From contig BDDD01002690.1 of assembly GCA_001972305.1 (NCBI GenBank), forward strand, positions 186,001 to 250,000: a DNA stretch of 64,000 nt, written 5' to 3'. The notes beneath the pieces are model-generated. The model had not been told where the DNA came from, searched no databases, and saw only the letters and a program-made list of their open reading frames with translations. The translations under genes were made by a program, and so were the position numbers. Source of the stretch: Cephalotus follicularis (lineage: Eukaryota; Streptophyta; Magnoliopsida; Oxalidales; Cephalotaceae). Below are positions 1-9,630 of the stretch, piece by piece. Positions within the stretch are counted from its first letter, which is position 1; the number at the start of each line of letters is the position of its first letter.

Positions 1-2
1 AA

Positions 3-119
3 GGGCCATACAAAATCAAAAGGGTCCTCCGCCCGGGAACATTCAAACTTGATACTTTAGGGGGTAGGGAGATTGCCAGAGCTTGGAATGCCGAGCATCT
101 GAGGAAGTCCTATCAATAA
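3..119 (+). CDS. pol: C-terminal end of Tat pol (integrase tail), partial
   Basis: Read from base 3, 38 codons run open to a TAA at 117-119. The peptide has the GPYKI opening, an RPGTF(K)L core and the WNAEHLRK-x-YQ ending typical of the last residues of plant Ty3/gypsy integrases of the Tat group. The segment belongs to the integrase C-terminal DNA-binding region. All catalytic domains are outside the window. No defect is seen in this short stretch. Confidence 0.8.
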   Translation, partial: GPYKIKRVLRPGTFKLDTLGGREIARAWNAEHLRKSYQ

Positions 120-1155
120 TTGTAAGACATTCTAAATGAAGTTGAATTTTTCAAAATTTGTGTTCAACATTATAGTTCCAAGTTTGCAAGGGACCGGAGG
201 TTCAATGTTCATGTCCTCAAACCTCTGAACAGCCACCGGTAAGCTCCCTCAGTCTTTACTTTATACATCTCGGACCACGCCCCCAAGGGGGCACCTAGAG
301 ATCCAAAGCTTCCCAAGTCTTACGAAGACTAACCCTCAAAAGGAACGCGAACAAAAGCCTCCTTCCGAGAGCACACAAAAGCCTCCTTCTGAGGAGCACA
401 CAAAAGCCTCCTTCCGAGGAGCATACAGAAGCTTCCTTCCAAGGACCCCCCCTATACTCATCAACAAAGACTCCTTCCGAGGAGCACGCCCAAAGACTTC
501 CAAGGAAGCACTAAGACTCCTTAGGGAGCAAATTCTGGTCGGCAACACCATAGGAACTTTTCCAACCAGACCTAAAGTCGTGACTTGAAAGGCGAATCCA
601 TGGGAACTCGCAACGATCAAACTCGTTGGACTGAGCACTTCAGTACAAGTGTCCCTAAGTGGACTGCAAGCTCAGCCGACCTGTCATAAAACCTAATAGG
701 TCAGACGATACTCTCCTCGGCAAACCTATAGGAACTTGTCCGAGCAGACCAAGAACTCAATCTCTGAGTACAACCAAATTTTTGAAGACTAAATTATAGT
801 TACTTGGGCACTTTTGAAGTAAAAGGGTCCTACGAGGACTGCCAAGCTTAAGTGACCTCTTCTACAAAGAGTTAGTGATTTGGGCTAAGTTAAAGTTCCT
901 AAGGGAATTATCAGCACATGTATATACACAACATAAGGGACCAGCTGAAGGCAAAGTCCAAGAATACAAAAGGTCTTTTATTAATATTTTTGATAAGTTA
1001 CTTTAAGTCCTTTTGGAGGAGTGTCTGCTTCTACGAGAAGTCAGAGGTCCCAGTGAGCAAAATTCCTAAGGGGATTGTTAACATACATGCCAAGTACAAA
1101 CACCTCAAGCATAATGTAAAAAATTAGATAGTCAGAGAATGTAAAAAGTCTTTTC
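120..1155 (+). other. Repeat-rich spacer between pol and the antisense gene
   Basis: No convincing coding sequence lies in sense here. The stretch holds the 25-bp repeats at 350-445 and two diverged copies of a block around 538-580 and 716-755, both containing ATAGGAACTT. Variable tandem repeats in this position are known for Tat/Ogre-type elements. The short ORFs in the stretch look like chance frames across repeats. Confidence 0.6.
350..445 (+). repeat. 25-bp tandem repeat, about four units
   Basis: Four adjoining units of 23-25 bp share the core AAAGCCTCCTTCCGAGGAGC with small changes. The last unit is the most diverged. The core contains CCGAGG, the complement of the CCTCGG hexamer common in this element. 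Confidence 0.8.
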
Positions 1156-1161
1156 TTTATT
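1156..1161 (-). terminator. Poly(A) signal of the antisense gene
   Basis: On the minus strand this reads AATAAA, 80 nt downstream of the antisense gene's stop codon (1241-1243). With the TATA box and introns it makes a complete-looking RNA polymerase II unit. Whether it is used is not shown by sequence alone. Confidence 0.55.
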
Positions 1162-1240
1162 CATTAGTTGAAGATCACAAGTACAAGAAAAGGAAAATTA
1201 TTACAAGGCAAAAAAGAAGAAAAAAGCTAGCCTACGAAAA

Positions 1241-3584
1241 CTAAGCTATGGGAGGAGCATCAAGTGAAGGTTCGTCCTCTGGGGAAGGAGATTCAAAAGG
1301 CACAACTGGAGGAGGTTGAGGAGTCACGAGGTCCGAGGCGGGATCCAGTGAGGACGAGGCCATGGCAGGATCATCAGAGGCAGGCTGAACTCCTGGTTCC
1401 TCTTCCTTAACTCCTTGGCTAGCATCCCCTTCCAAGGCCTCCTCGGCCCTTACATCCTCGGCTTCGTATCCATCAGGATAGTAATCAAAAGCCTTGGCAG
1501 CTGAGCAGTAGGCGACCTCATCCAAAGGAACCTCTGGATGCAGAGTCTTGACCCAATTCCTGCAAGTGTAGAACCCCCGACGATAGTATTCGGCAGATTC
1601 CTTAAAGACCTCATCGCCAAAGGCCTCAGAAGCTTTAAAGTCCTCCACAGAGGCTTCCATCAAACTGTGGAACTCGTCTGAGGACTGGAACTCTGCCAGG
1701 GCGTCCTCCACTGCCTTGGTCTGTAACTCCTCATGCTTCTTGATGGACTCCTCGTGCTTTTTCTACAGAGTCTGGTACTGATCGCTAACCTCGGAGAGGT
1801 CCTTTTCAATTGGTCCTTCTCCAGGATAGCTCTGTTCCTTTCCTCCACAGTAGACTCCTGGGCCTTGAGGACTTCCTCAAGTTGAGCTTTGGCCATCCAA
1901 GAAGTCTCCATCTCCACCATCAGCTCCTCCCTCACCTTGTCATACCTCTCCAAGATGATCGAGAAGTTCTCGACCAAGAGGTGATGATTATTTAAAGCCT
2001 GCAAAGAAGACTGGAATGAGAACAGAAAACACAAGAATATAAAGCACGCAGGCAGAGGATCATCCTTTACCTCAAAATGGCTCCGCAGAGAGTTGTGGAT
2101 TAAGTCCTTGTTGGACCAATCCTTCCTCTCCTTCAGCTCGTCTGGAAAGAGGCAGAGAGAACTAAGGGCGAATGGCACCCCCTATGTGTCCAGGTTGGAG
2201 GAGCCATTCCCAACCCCCTCCAGCTCCTCGATCATCTTCTCCACGTCCCGAGGAGGAGGCAAGATGATGGGGACGTCTGAGGTCCGTCCGAGAACAGAAT
2301 CCAATTCGATCTCGGACATATACTTCCCCTTTTTGCTTGGGGGATGAGGAGGACAGCCAGAGGAATGCCCACTGGCAGGACGCTTGGATCCTTTCTCCTT
2401 GGCTGCAGCTGCAGCCTTCTTCATTTGTTTGGCCCCCTCGGCAATGGCCTTTGCCCTCTTCCTGGCCCCCTCGGCAGCAACTTTCTCCTTTCGCTTGGCT
2501 GCTTCCTTGGCAGCCTTCTGCTTGTCTGTCACTGCAGAGGAAGGCTTGGTGACCTTGGCGGCACTAAAAAGAGCATCAAATCCTTGCCGAGAAGCCATTG
2601 CTGCATAAACAGAGGTTAAGAAAGTCAGTAACTTAAAATTGAACCAGAAGGAATACGAAGACAGAAAGACAGAGGAGACGAAAGCTTATACAGTTTTCCC
2701 CCATCTCTTGGGGCATGGAGTTATCCGGGGATCCCCCACCCCCTGAGGCTTCCTCGACCTCTGCCGAGTATGATCCTTGGATAGGAACTACACTCAGCCC
2801 AACTCGGAGTAGGCGCTCCTCGACCACGACAGAGTTCACCTCCTCGGGCTCCAGGTGTATGAGTTTGTCGAAGTCTATGTTCTAGGCCGTTGTCAATAAG
2901 GGTCTCTAGTTGAGACGTGTAGTTTCCATGGAATCATACCAGACAGGGGGAGTGAACCCATCAAAGTTTTTTATGAGGAAGTATCTCCTCCTCCAGTTCT
3001 TGATGGATTGGGTTGGTTTGACAAGAAGTTTTTTTTATGCCAGGACGCGACTTGAAGAAATAGCCACGTTTCCCTAGCGAGGACGAGATGACATGGAAAT
3101 GTTTGAACAACCCCACTGTCGCGGTCACCTCGGACTCCAGGCATCTAACTAAGAAACATATAATGAAACTCCAAGATTGGGGTTGGAGAAGAGAATGATG
3201 GAGATTAAACGTCTCCAAGACCGAGAGGGCAAAAGAGGGTACTGGGACCCTCAGACCATGGGAGAGAGCACCTTCGAAGACAGCGAAGAGGCCCTCTCTA
3301 CTCTCCGTGACCAGCCGAGGATCCGAGGGGAGACTAAATCTCAACCCAGGAGGGAAATTGTACTTGCGAGAGAGTGCAAGCACCTCATTGCTAGAAAGAG
3401 TACTGACACCAAAGCAATCAGGGGCAGGGGTGTCAGCCTCAGTAACGGGAACGGTGGGGTCACCCACTGCATCCCCCAGGCTACCTTCAGAGGAAAGGGG
3501 ACTCTCGGCTGGGGGAACCACCATGGCCAGGGATTCGACCTCTAAGGGAGGAGAAGCCCTAGCAGTTTGTTTGGTTCTGGCCAT
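1241..3584 (-). pseudogene. Antisense gene of the Tat element, histone H3-like N-terminus, three exons
   Basis: The minus-strand gene has exons 3584-2692, 2600-2071 and 1998-1241, joined by GT-AG introns of 91 and 72 nt. The domain around residues 50-290 resembles the family called putative gypsy-type transposon (PF04195), including a QSWSFIICFLVRCLE segment. Exon 2 starts in an Ala/Lys-rich, likely coiled-coil or nuclear-targeting stretch. Exon 3 is Glu-rich coiled coil followed by an acidic, Pro-rich tail. The start at 3584 gives MARTKQTARAS; after Met removal the first eight residues equal histone H3. Decay: an extra base in an A8 run (plus 3029-3036), in-frame stops near 2880-2905, 2182 and 1763, and a one-base frameshift near 1805. 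The right-hand element carries a paralogue (62531-64000). Its function is unknown. Confidence 0.8.
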
Positions 3585-3797
3585 CTATGTCGACACAAAG
3601 AAAACGAGAGAAGAAGTTAGAAGGGACTTAGATGTGGCTTAGAGCTACAAAAGGACTGTCAACTTACGCAAAAACTTGTATGAAAAGTGGCTGGAAGGTG
3701 AAGATTGAAGACTGAAGAAACTGGAGATCTCAAGAACTCTCAAAGGTGTTGGCAAGAAATTAGAAGGCATAAAAGGTTGGCTCAGTGAAGTAGGACT

Positions 3798-3808
3798 CCT
3801 TTTATAGG
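3798..3808 (-). promoter_or_regulatory. TATA box of the antisense gene
   Basis: The minus strand reads CCTATAAAAGG, a strong plant TATA box, about 215 nt upstream of the ATG at 3584. The paralogous gene at 62531 has a TTTAAATA element at nearly the same distance, which supports the assignment. Confidence 0.65.
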
Positions 3809-4193
3809 CCCTGGCTTGGATCTTGGCCCTCCACCTAGCATAGATCCAATGGTTGAGAATCGAACCGACATAAGGGGCACGGGAGACGAAGAGACAGAGG
3901 CGGGAAACGCTCTGTTTGTCCCAGGTGTGAGTTATGTTCAATACGCTACTTAATTGTAATGATTTGGGCTCGTGACACGAGGCCCGTTAGATGGGACAGA
4001 TACAGACAAGGAGGCAGACTTCGATCCTCTACCAAGCACATTCAACTTTGTGCAAAGGATCGTCCAAAGCAACATCTTCATTCTCGGCTCGCTCACAAAC
4101 AGGAAAGCTAGCAGAAGGCTCTACAGAGGAGTTTTGCCTGAGCCACGGCTCTCAACTCTGATCCTCCTCCTTTGACCAAGGCCAGAGAAGAAG

Positions 4194-4208
4194 GACCAGG
4201 GGGGCATA
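4194..4208 (+). other. Polypurine tract of the left Tat element
   Basis: The sequence GACCAGGGGGGCATA lies directly before the 3' LTR. It is the plus-strand priming site in reverse transcription. The same string occurs in reverse complement beside the right-hand Tat LTR (61882-61896), which fixes both LTR edges. Confidence 0.75.
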
Positions 4209-5078
4209 TTATATGGGAAAAATTGAGTTAAATAAAAAATGACACGTGTCATCTCCAAACACAGCCAGGTGTCCAAGAGGTCCAACAGTTGGCGAACTGT
4301 AGTCAGAGGAAACTTATTAACTGCGAAAACAATAACAGGTGGAGAATTCCTCCTCGGCATATAAGCCAAGGAGCCACCCCGTGTATGTTATGCAAAGACT
4401 ACTCTCCTCGGTATGAGGGCCAAGGACACCTTCTGAAGCATCAGTGCCGAGAACATCCTCGGCTACATAGCAGAAGACCACCCATTTCAAGCACAAGTCT
4501 ATGTAGAAACCCTGGATGTTGAAGACCTTGAAACGAGGGGCTGACTACCTCAGCAGCATCACTACTATTCGCCTCCTCGGCAGCCCTGTTGCAGAGGATC
4601 TCCTCCTTATTTATGGAATAAGGCCATGAAGTCAGCCTAAATTCTAGGGATCCTCCTCTTCCCATGTGAAAAGATAAGATTCGGTTAACTACCCATAAGG
4701 AAAATAGCGACAAATCAGGTGGAGATAAGGGAAATCCCGAGATCCTCGACATTTCCTTAGGGGACAACCATCACCTCCGCATTTCACGCTCAGACAGTTA
4801 CAAACCAGCCCTATAAATACAAGAATCAAACACATATCAAAGGTCATCCATTTTTAATCTCAAAGAACCTTGTTTTCACTGTGCATAGGCTTAACTTGAG
4901 CGTCAGAGTGTCCCCGAGAGAACAACCTCCTGGACCTTTACGTGTTTGTTCCTCTGTGCAGGGAAAGCATAAACAGCCATCTACTACCTTCTCCTCGGAG
5001 CATAATTGCAGCGTTTCCTTAAACAAATTAAGCCCTTACACGTGGGATACTGTTGAGGAAAGGATTTTTGCATCAACA
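4209..5078 (+). repeat. 3' LTR of the left Tat element
   Basis: The LTR starts right after the polypurine tract with TTATATGG, where TG is expected, and ends TTTTTGCATCAACA, a typical Tat end. The right-hand Tat LTR begins with the matching TGTTGATGCA in reverse complement. A TATAAATA box lies at 4812-4819. CTCCTCGG occurs several times. The next five bases, GTAAC, may be the target-site duplication; the partner is outside the window. Confidence 0.8.
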
Positions 5079-5899
5079 GTAACTGATGATGGATTAATGA
5101 TGAATGTTAGCACATGAACATACACGCGAGCTCAAACTCATGCAAAAAAGGCAAAGTATCACTAGAATAAAAATACAAACTTTAAAATAACTGGCAAGTG
5201 GGTGTTTAAAATCAATTGGAGGCACCTAATATCTCTAGTAAAATTCTGAATCAATTTGCCATTACAAATATAGAATTTTCTTGTTTGGTTGTTGGAGATT
5301 CTGTTGATTACGCAAAAGGAGCAATTTTTTTTTAAATTTCTTTAATCCAATAGAGGCCAAAGGAATTAACTGAACAAAATCAAACAATTACAGGTTTGCG
5401 TGTAATTGCATAAGTCCAGTTTATGGGGAGACTCTGTCTGAGTCTCGAGTTAAAATTAAACCATAGATTCTCGTTCATGATTCATTCGATATGGATGAAT
5501 CATGAATTGTCCAAGTTGGACAGTTCTTGAATACGTATGTCACTGTAGGTTATGTTGATGTTTCAAAAAGACCTTTGTTCCCAGGAAATTTTGGTTGTTC
5601 TTCTATGACGCTTCGCGGATACATAATTAAACCTATTCGGTTTGATTCGTGTGCTTGGGAGTATCTGGGGAGATGCTGTCAAAATTTCAAGTGAACGAAA
5701 GGTGTTTGTGACATATCAACATGAGTGAAAATGTGTATTCAAGAATGGGATAGGGCCATATATTTTAGATGATTGTTTCTCAATGAGAATAATATTGAAC
5801 AATTTTATAACGATTCTTATAAAGTCATTTCGTTTGGCGTATGTAAATATCATGTCGTTGGATCGTAGTTAGTATAGAAGGCGATTGCTTTATGATTTT
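5079..5899 (+). other. 5' non-coding part of the CACTA element (probable)
   Basis: No sustained reading frame is visible. Two inverted repeats lie in it (5474-5523). Its assignment to the CACTA element is inferred from position and orientation only. Confidence 0.4.
5474..5523. repeat. Two adjacent inverted repeats (hairpins)
   Basis: TTCATGATTCAT (5474-5485) and its exact reverse complement (5495-5506) flank a 9-nt loop. Immediately after, TGTCCA and TGGACA (5509-5523) form a second small hairpin. Confidence 0.8.
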
Positions 5900-8800
5900 C
5901 TAAACGGAGGAATATGTTGATAGGGTTGACGGTTTTTTGAGATTTACATACTACCACCCGAAGTGTGTTTCAAAAGGAATGATTAGGTGTCCATGTGACC
6001 ATTGTAAGTTGAAAAATTTCTTGGGCAAGGATACTGTTTGATACCATATTTTCAAGAATGGGTTTTTTATTGGCTACTGTTTATGGACAGAACTCGGTGA
6101 GACAGTGGAGATGACACAACCCACTATTGTGCCTCTCGTTCCTCCAATGGGTAAACCGTACAGGGATATGGTTATGGACGCAGGGTGTTTCGAGTATGAT
6201 TTGTATGCTAACTTGACAGATGAGAGGTTTGAGATGCCCAAAGCGAATGCCAAAAAGTTTTATGACCTTTTGAATGATGCGGATGAACCACTGTGGCACG
6301 GTTGCAAGAAGGTGACTAAGTTGGGCATGATGACTCGGCTTATGGATATTAAGTCGAGACATGGTATCTCTAACGATGGTGCTAATGACATATATTGCAG
6401 TTGATCAGGGACATACTGCCGGAAGATGCCGTTATACCTGACTCACTACAGGGTAAAACAATGTGTGAAGAAGTTAGGTATGGGTTATGAGAAGATAGAT
6501 GCATGTGTGAATGATTACATGTTATATTATGGGAAGAATAATGGTAGGACATAATGTGTGATCTGTCAGTGTCCCAGGTACAAAGAAAATGTTAGCGTTG
6601 GTAGGCAGAAACCAATACCGAACAAGATCCCACAACATTTTCCATTCACACCTAGGATGCAGAGGTTATACCATTTTGAGAAGACAACAAAGTTGATGAG
6701 ATGGCACAAAGATGAATGGATACATGTCTCGAGGGAATTGGTATACCCAGTGGACGGTGAGGCTTGAAAGCACTTGGACCGCATTCGTCCAAATTTCGAT
6801 GTTGAGTGTCGTAATGTGGCCTTGGCCTAGCAATCGATCAGTTCAGCCCTTATGGGGTTAGAAACACGGCATATTCTTGTTAGTCAATTTTTGTCTTTCT
6901 GTACAACCTACCTCCTTGGTTGTGTGTGACGAAATCGTATATGTTCTTGACACTTGTGAAACTTGGTCCAAAAAGCTCTGGAAAGGAACTTGATGTGTAT
7001 TTGTAGCTTCTAATTGATTAATTGCATAATTTGTGGGAGGTTGGTGTGGAAACCTACGATGCTTCCTGCAAAAGGAACTTCCAGATGTGAACGACACTTC
7101 TATGGACAATTAGTGACTTCTCGGCCTATGGTATGCTGTCGGGTTGAAGCACTTATGGGAATATGGCATGTCCATATTGCATGAATCGCACCACAAATTC
7201 TACTCTAAAACACAGTAGGAAACCATCATGGTTCGATTGTCTTCGCAAGTTCTTACCAGTTGGACATCGTTTTAGAGAGCAACGAGACAAGTATAAATGA
7301 GGCATAGTCAGGGCAACGACTATTGAGCGGGTATTTGGTACAAAGATCGTCAATCAACTATCTTCTATAGACCAAGTCCAATATGGTAAATGTGGCATAT
7401 CGCAGAAAATCGTCGGGTACGGGCAGTCGTACCATTGGATGAAGCGCAATATATTCTTAGACTTTCCCTACTAGAGTACACTTTTGGTTTGCCGCTGTTT
7501 AGACGTAATGCACATAGAAAATAACGTGTTTGATAATGTTTTCAACATAGTCATGTGCGTTAAGGGAAAATCAAAGTTTCATTGGGCAGCCCGACTTGTT
7601 CTTGCTAACTTGGGCATTAGGCATTAATTACACGCAGAATTTGTGAACGACAAGACTGTTTTACCATGTGCCTCTTAGAAGCTCAGTAAGGATGAGGTGA
7701 TCCAAGTGTATGAGTGGGTTCGTCTGTTGAAGTTTCCCGATGGCCATTCATCTAACCTGTCTCGGTGTGTAAACTTGACCAAAGGTAAGATCTCAAGGTT
7801 TAAAAACCACGACTGTCACATATTCATGCAAAGATTACTCCCGATAGGCTTTTCTGATTTTCTTAGTAGACCAATTTTAGAGGCTTTAACAGAATTGAGC
7901 AACTTCTTTTGGGACATATGTTGCACCATAATCCGTGGAAGACATGGAGATGTTGCAGTGGAGCATCGTTGAAACTATTTGTAAACTGGAGGAGATATTC
8001 CCACCAAATTTTTTTGATTCCATGGAACATCTTCTCATCCACCTCCCTTATAAGACCAAAGTTTGTGGTCCGGTACAACATCGCTGGATGTATCATATTG
8101 AGAAATCCTAAACTGCATATTACTAATCTTTAATTGTTATACACTTGTCATTAACTCACAGGGCGTTGTACAACCTTAAAAAAAAGATCCGAAATAAAGC
8201 TCGGGTGGAAGGTTCTATTTGCGAGGCTTATGCCATTGAGGAGTTAGTGACCTTTTGCTCCCAATTTTTTGAGTCTCACATTGAGACCGTACATAATCAA
8301 GTAGAGTGGAACTTTAACGGCGATGATGTTGATCTGCAAGTGCATTTATCGATATTCGCTCAACCTGAGCATAAAATGAGGTAAAGGATACGATCTACAT
8401 GGGGCCTGAAGATTTTCATGCTGTCATGTTGTACATCTTGCTCAATTGTGACGAAGTTGTTCCATACGTCAAGTAAGTCTGCCAATTCATATCTGTCTTA
8501 TAATGTTCATGTGTTTTTAATCATTTGTAATTGCATGTAATTAAATGTTCATTAGGATATTTCATGATGCCCAACGTCACATAATTTTGCTAATAACTGA
8601 GCAAGATTTAGAGCAAATACGTGAGTCGCGTTTTCCTGCGTGGTTTAGAGAATATGTAAGGATCCAGTGTCAAGTTAACTAGTTTATTTTATTTAAAATC
8701 CAACTTTTTCTTGTGTTGATGAATCATGTTTATAATACCATTGTAGGTTTTGGATGATTCTAACAACGTCACTGACAAACGTTTGCATGAATTGGCATAT

Positions 8801-9280
8801 GCACTGTTAGGAAGTGTTAGGTCATACAGAAACTGTATTGTAAATGGCTTTAGATTTCGTGTGGCTGGCACGGAAGTTAATAAAACAACGCAGTGCCGTG
8901 GCATGATGATTAAGGGGAGTTGTTATAACGAAAATGATTATAATTATTGCGGCACTCTTGTGGAGGTGATCGAGATTGATTACCCTAGGAACTGTCCACC
9001 AGTCGTTATGATTAGGTGCGATTGGGTAGATCCACTCAAAGACGTGAAAATGTTGCCTAATGGCATCATCACTGTAAACCATAGAGTAAGACTTATGAAA
9101 TACAATCCTTTCATCATGGCTAACCAAGCATCTCAAGTCTTTTATATCCCGAGTGTGTCAAAGAAGAATAAAGATCGGTGCCATGTAATCAAAGTTAGGT
9201 CACAAAACGCATTTCAAATCCCAGAGGCCAATCAACGAGTCCCTTTGTGGATGGAAGATGACACGTATATGCAAGAATAG
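5900..9280 (+). pseudogene. tnp2-like CACTA transposase, broken
   Basis: In order I see a Transpos_assoc-like start (RCPCDHCK around 5970-6010), a tnp2 core with NAKKFYDLLNDADEPLWHGC (about 6250) and PRMQRLYHFEKTTKLMRWHK (6650-6710), the hallmark LDVMHIENNVFDNVFN (about 7500-7545), a DUF4218-like part (7900-8390), and a DUF4216-like C-terminus (8750-9280) with VVMIRCDWVDP. Introns probably lie around 8473-8555 and 8660-8745. Many frameshifts and stops break it, for example the TGA after ADGEA-like residues at 6765. The family cuts and reinserts CACTA elements through the nucleus-acting transposase. This copy cannot make a functional protein. Confidence 0.88.
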
Positions 9281-9283
9281 GGG

Positions 9284-9339
9284 AATACTATGACACATCC
9301 GAATTCGACGAAATACTATGACACATCCGAATCCGACGA
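9284..9339 (+). repeat. 28-bp tandem duplication after tnp2
   Basis: Two adjoining 28-bp units begin AATACTATGACACATCCGAA (9284 and 9312) and differ at one position. They lie just after the stop at 9278-9280. Read in the continuing frame they give an acidic YYDTSE motif twice, so they may once have been coding. Confidence 0.75.
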
Positions 9340-9630
9340 ACGCAGATCTTGCTTATCATCGACAAGATCTTCCAGGCGAAGAGGTTGAAATAACTGGGCA
9401 ATGGTTGAGACATAGGGACTAGGTGAGGATGAATATGAAGGTGAATACGAAGAAGAAGATAAAGTTGAGGACGAAGATGAATACGATTCTAATTAGCGAC
9501 GGGTATTATATGTTCAGTCAATGTTATAGATTTCAGACATACTGTGATATAAAATGTAATTGTTTTATTCACTTGGAGTATAATGTATATATTTGTATGA
9601 CATAGTGTTATTTTCCTTTTGTGATCAGAG

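Larger units (their letters stand above)
1..5078 (+). mobile_element. Tat-lineage Ty3/gypsy retrotransposon, 3' part only
   Basis: From left to right the sequence shows the end of a pol polyprotein, a repeat-rich spacer, a gene on the opposite strand, a polypurine tract and a 3' LTR. Tat-lineage (Tat/Ogre/Grande-type) plant elements are known to carry extra ORFs, often antisense, between pol and the 3' LTR, and this matches. The 5' LTR, gag and most of pol lie left of the window. Between the antisense promoter (3808) and the polypurine tract (4194) I see no gene. The hexamer CCTCGG recurs throughout the spacer, antisense gene and LTR. Lineage assignment is inference from the layout and integrase tail. 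Confidence 0.85.

Noticed and set aside
350-445. CRISPR array
   Set aside because: Units adjoin without unique spacers and the DNA is plant nuclear; it is a tandem repeat.
3549-3584. A real histone H3 gene
   Set aside because: Only the first eight residues match; the following sequence is a transposon-type protein with no histone fold.
5160-5173. 5' terminus of the CACTA element (CACTAGAATAAAAA)
   Set aside because: It does not match the 3' terminus beyond CACTA, and the flanking 3 bp (TAT) do not equal GTC.
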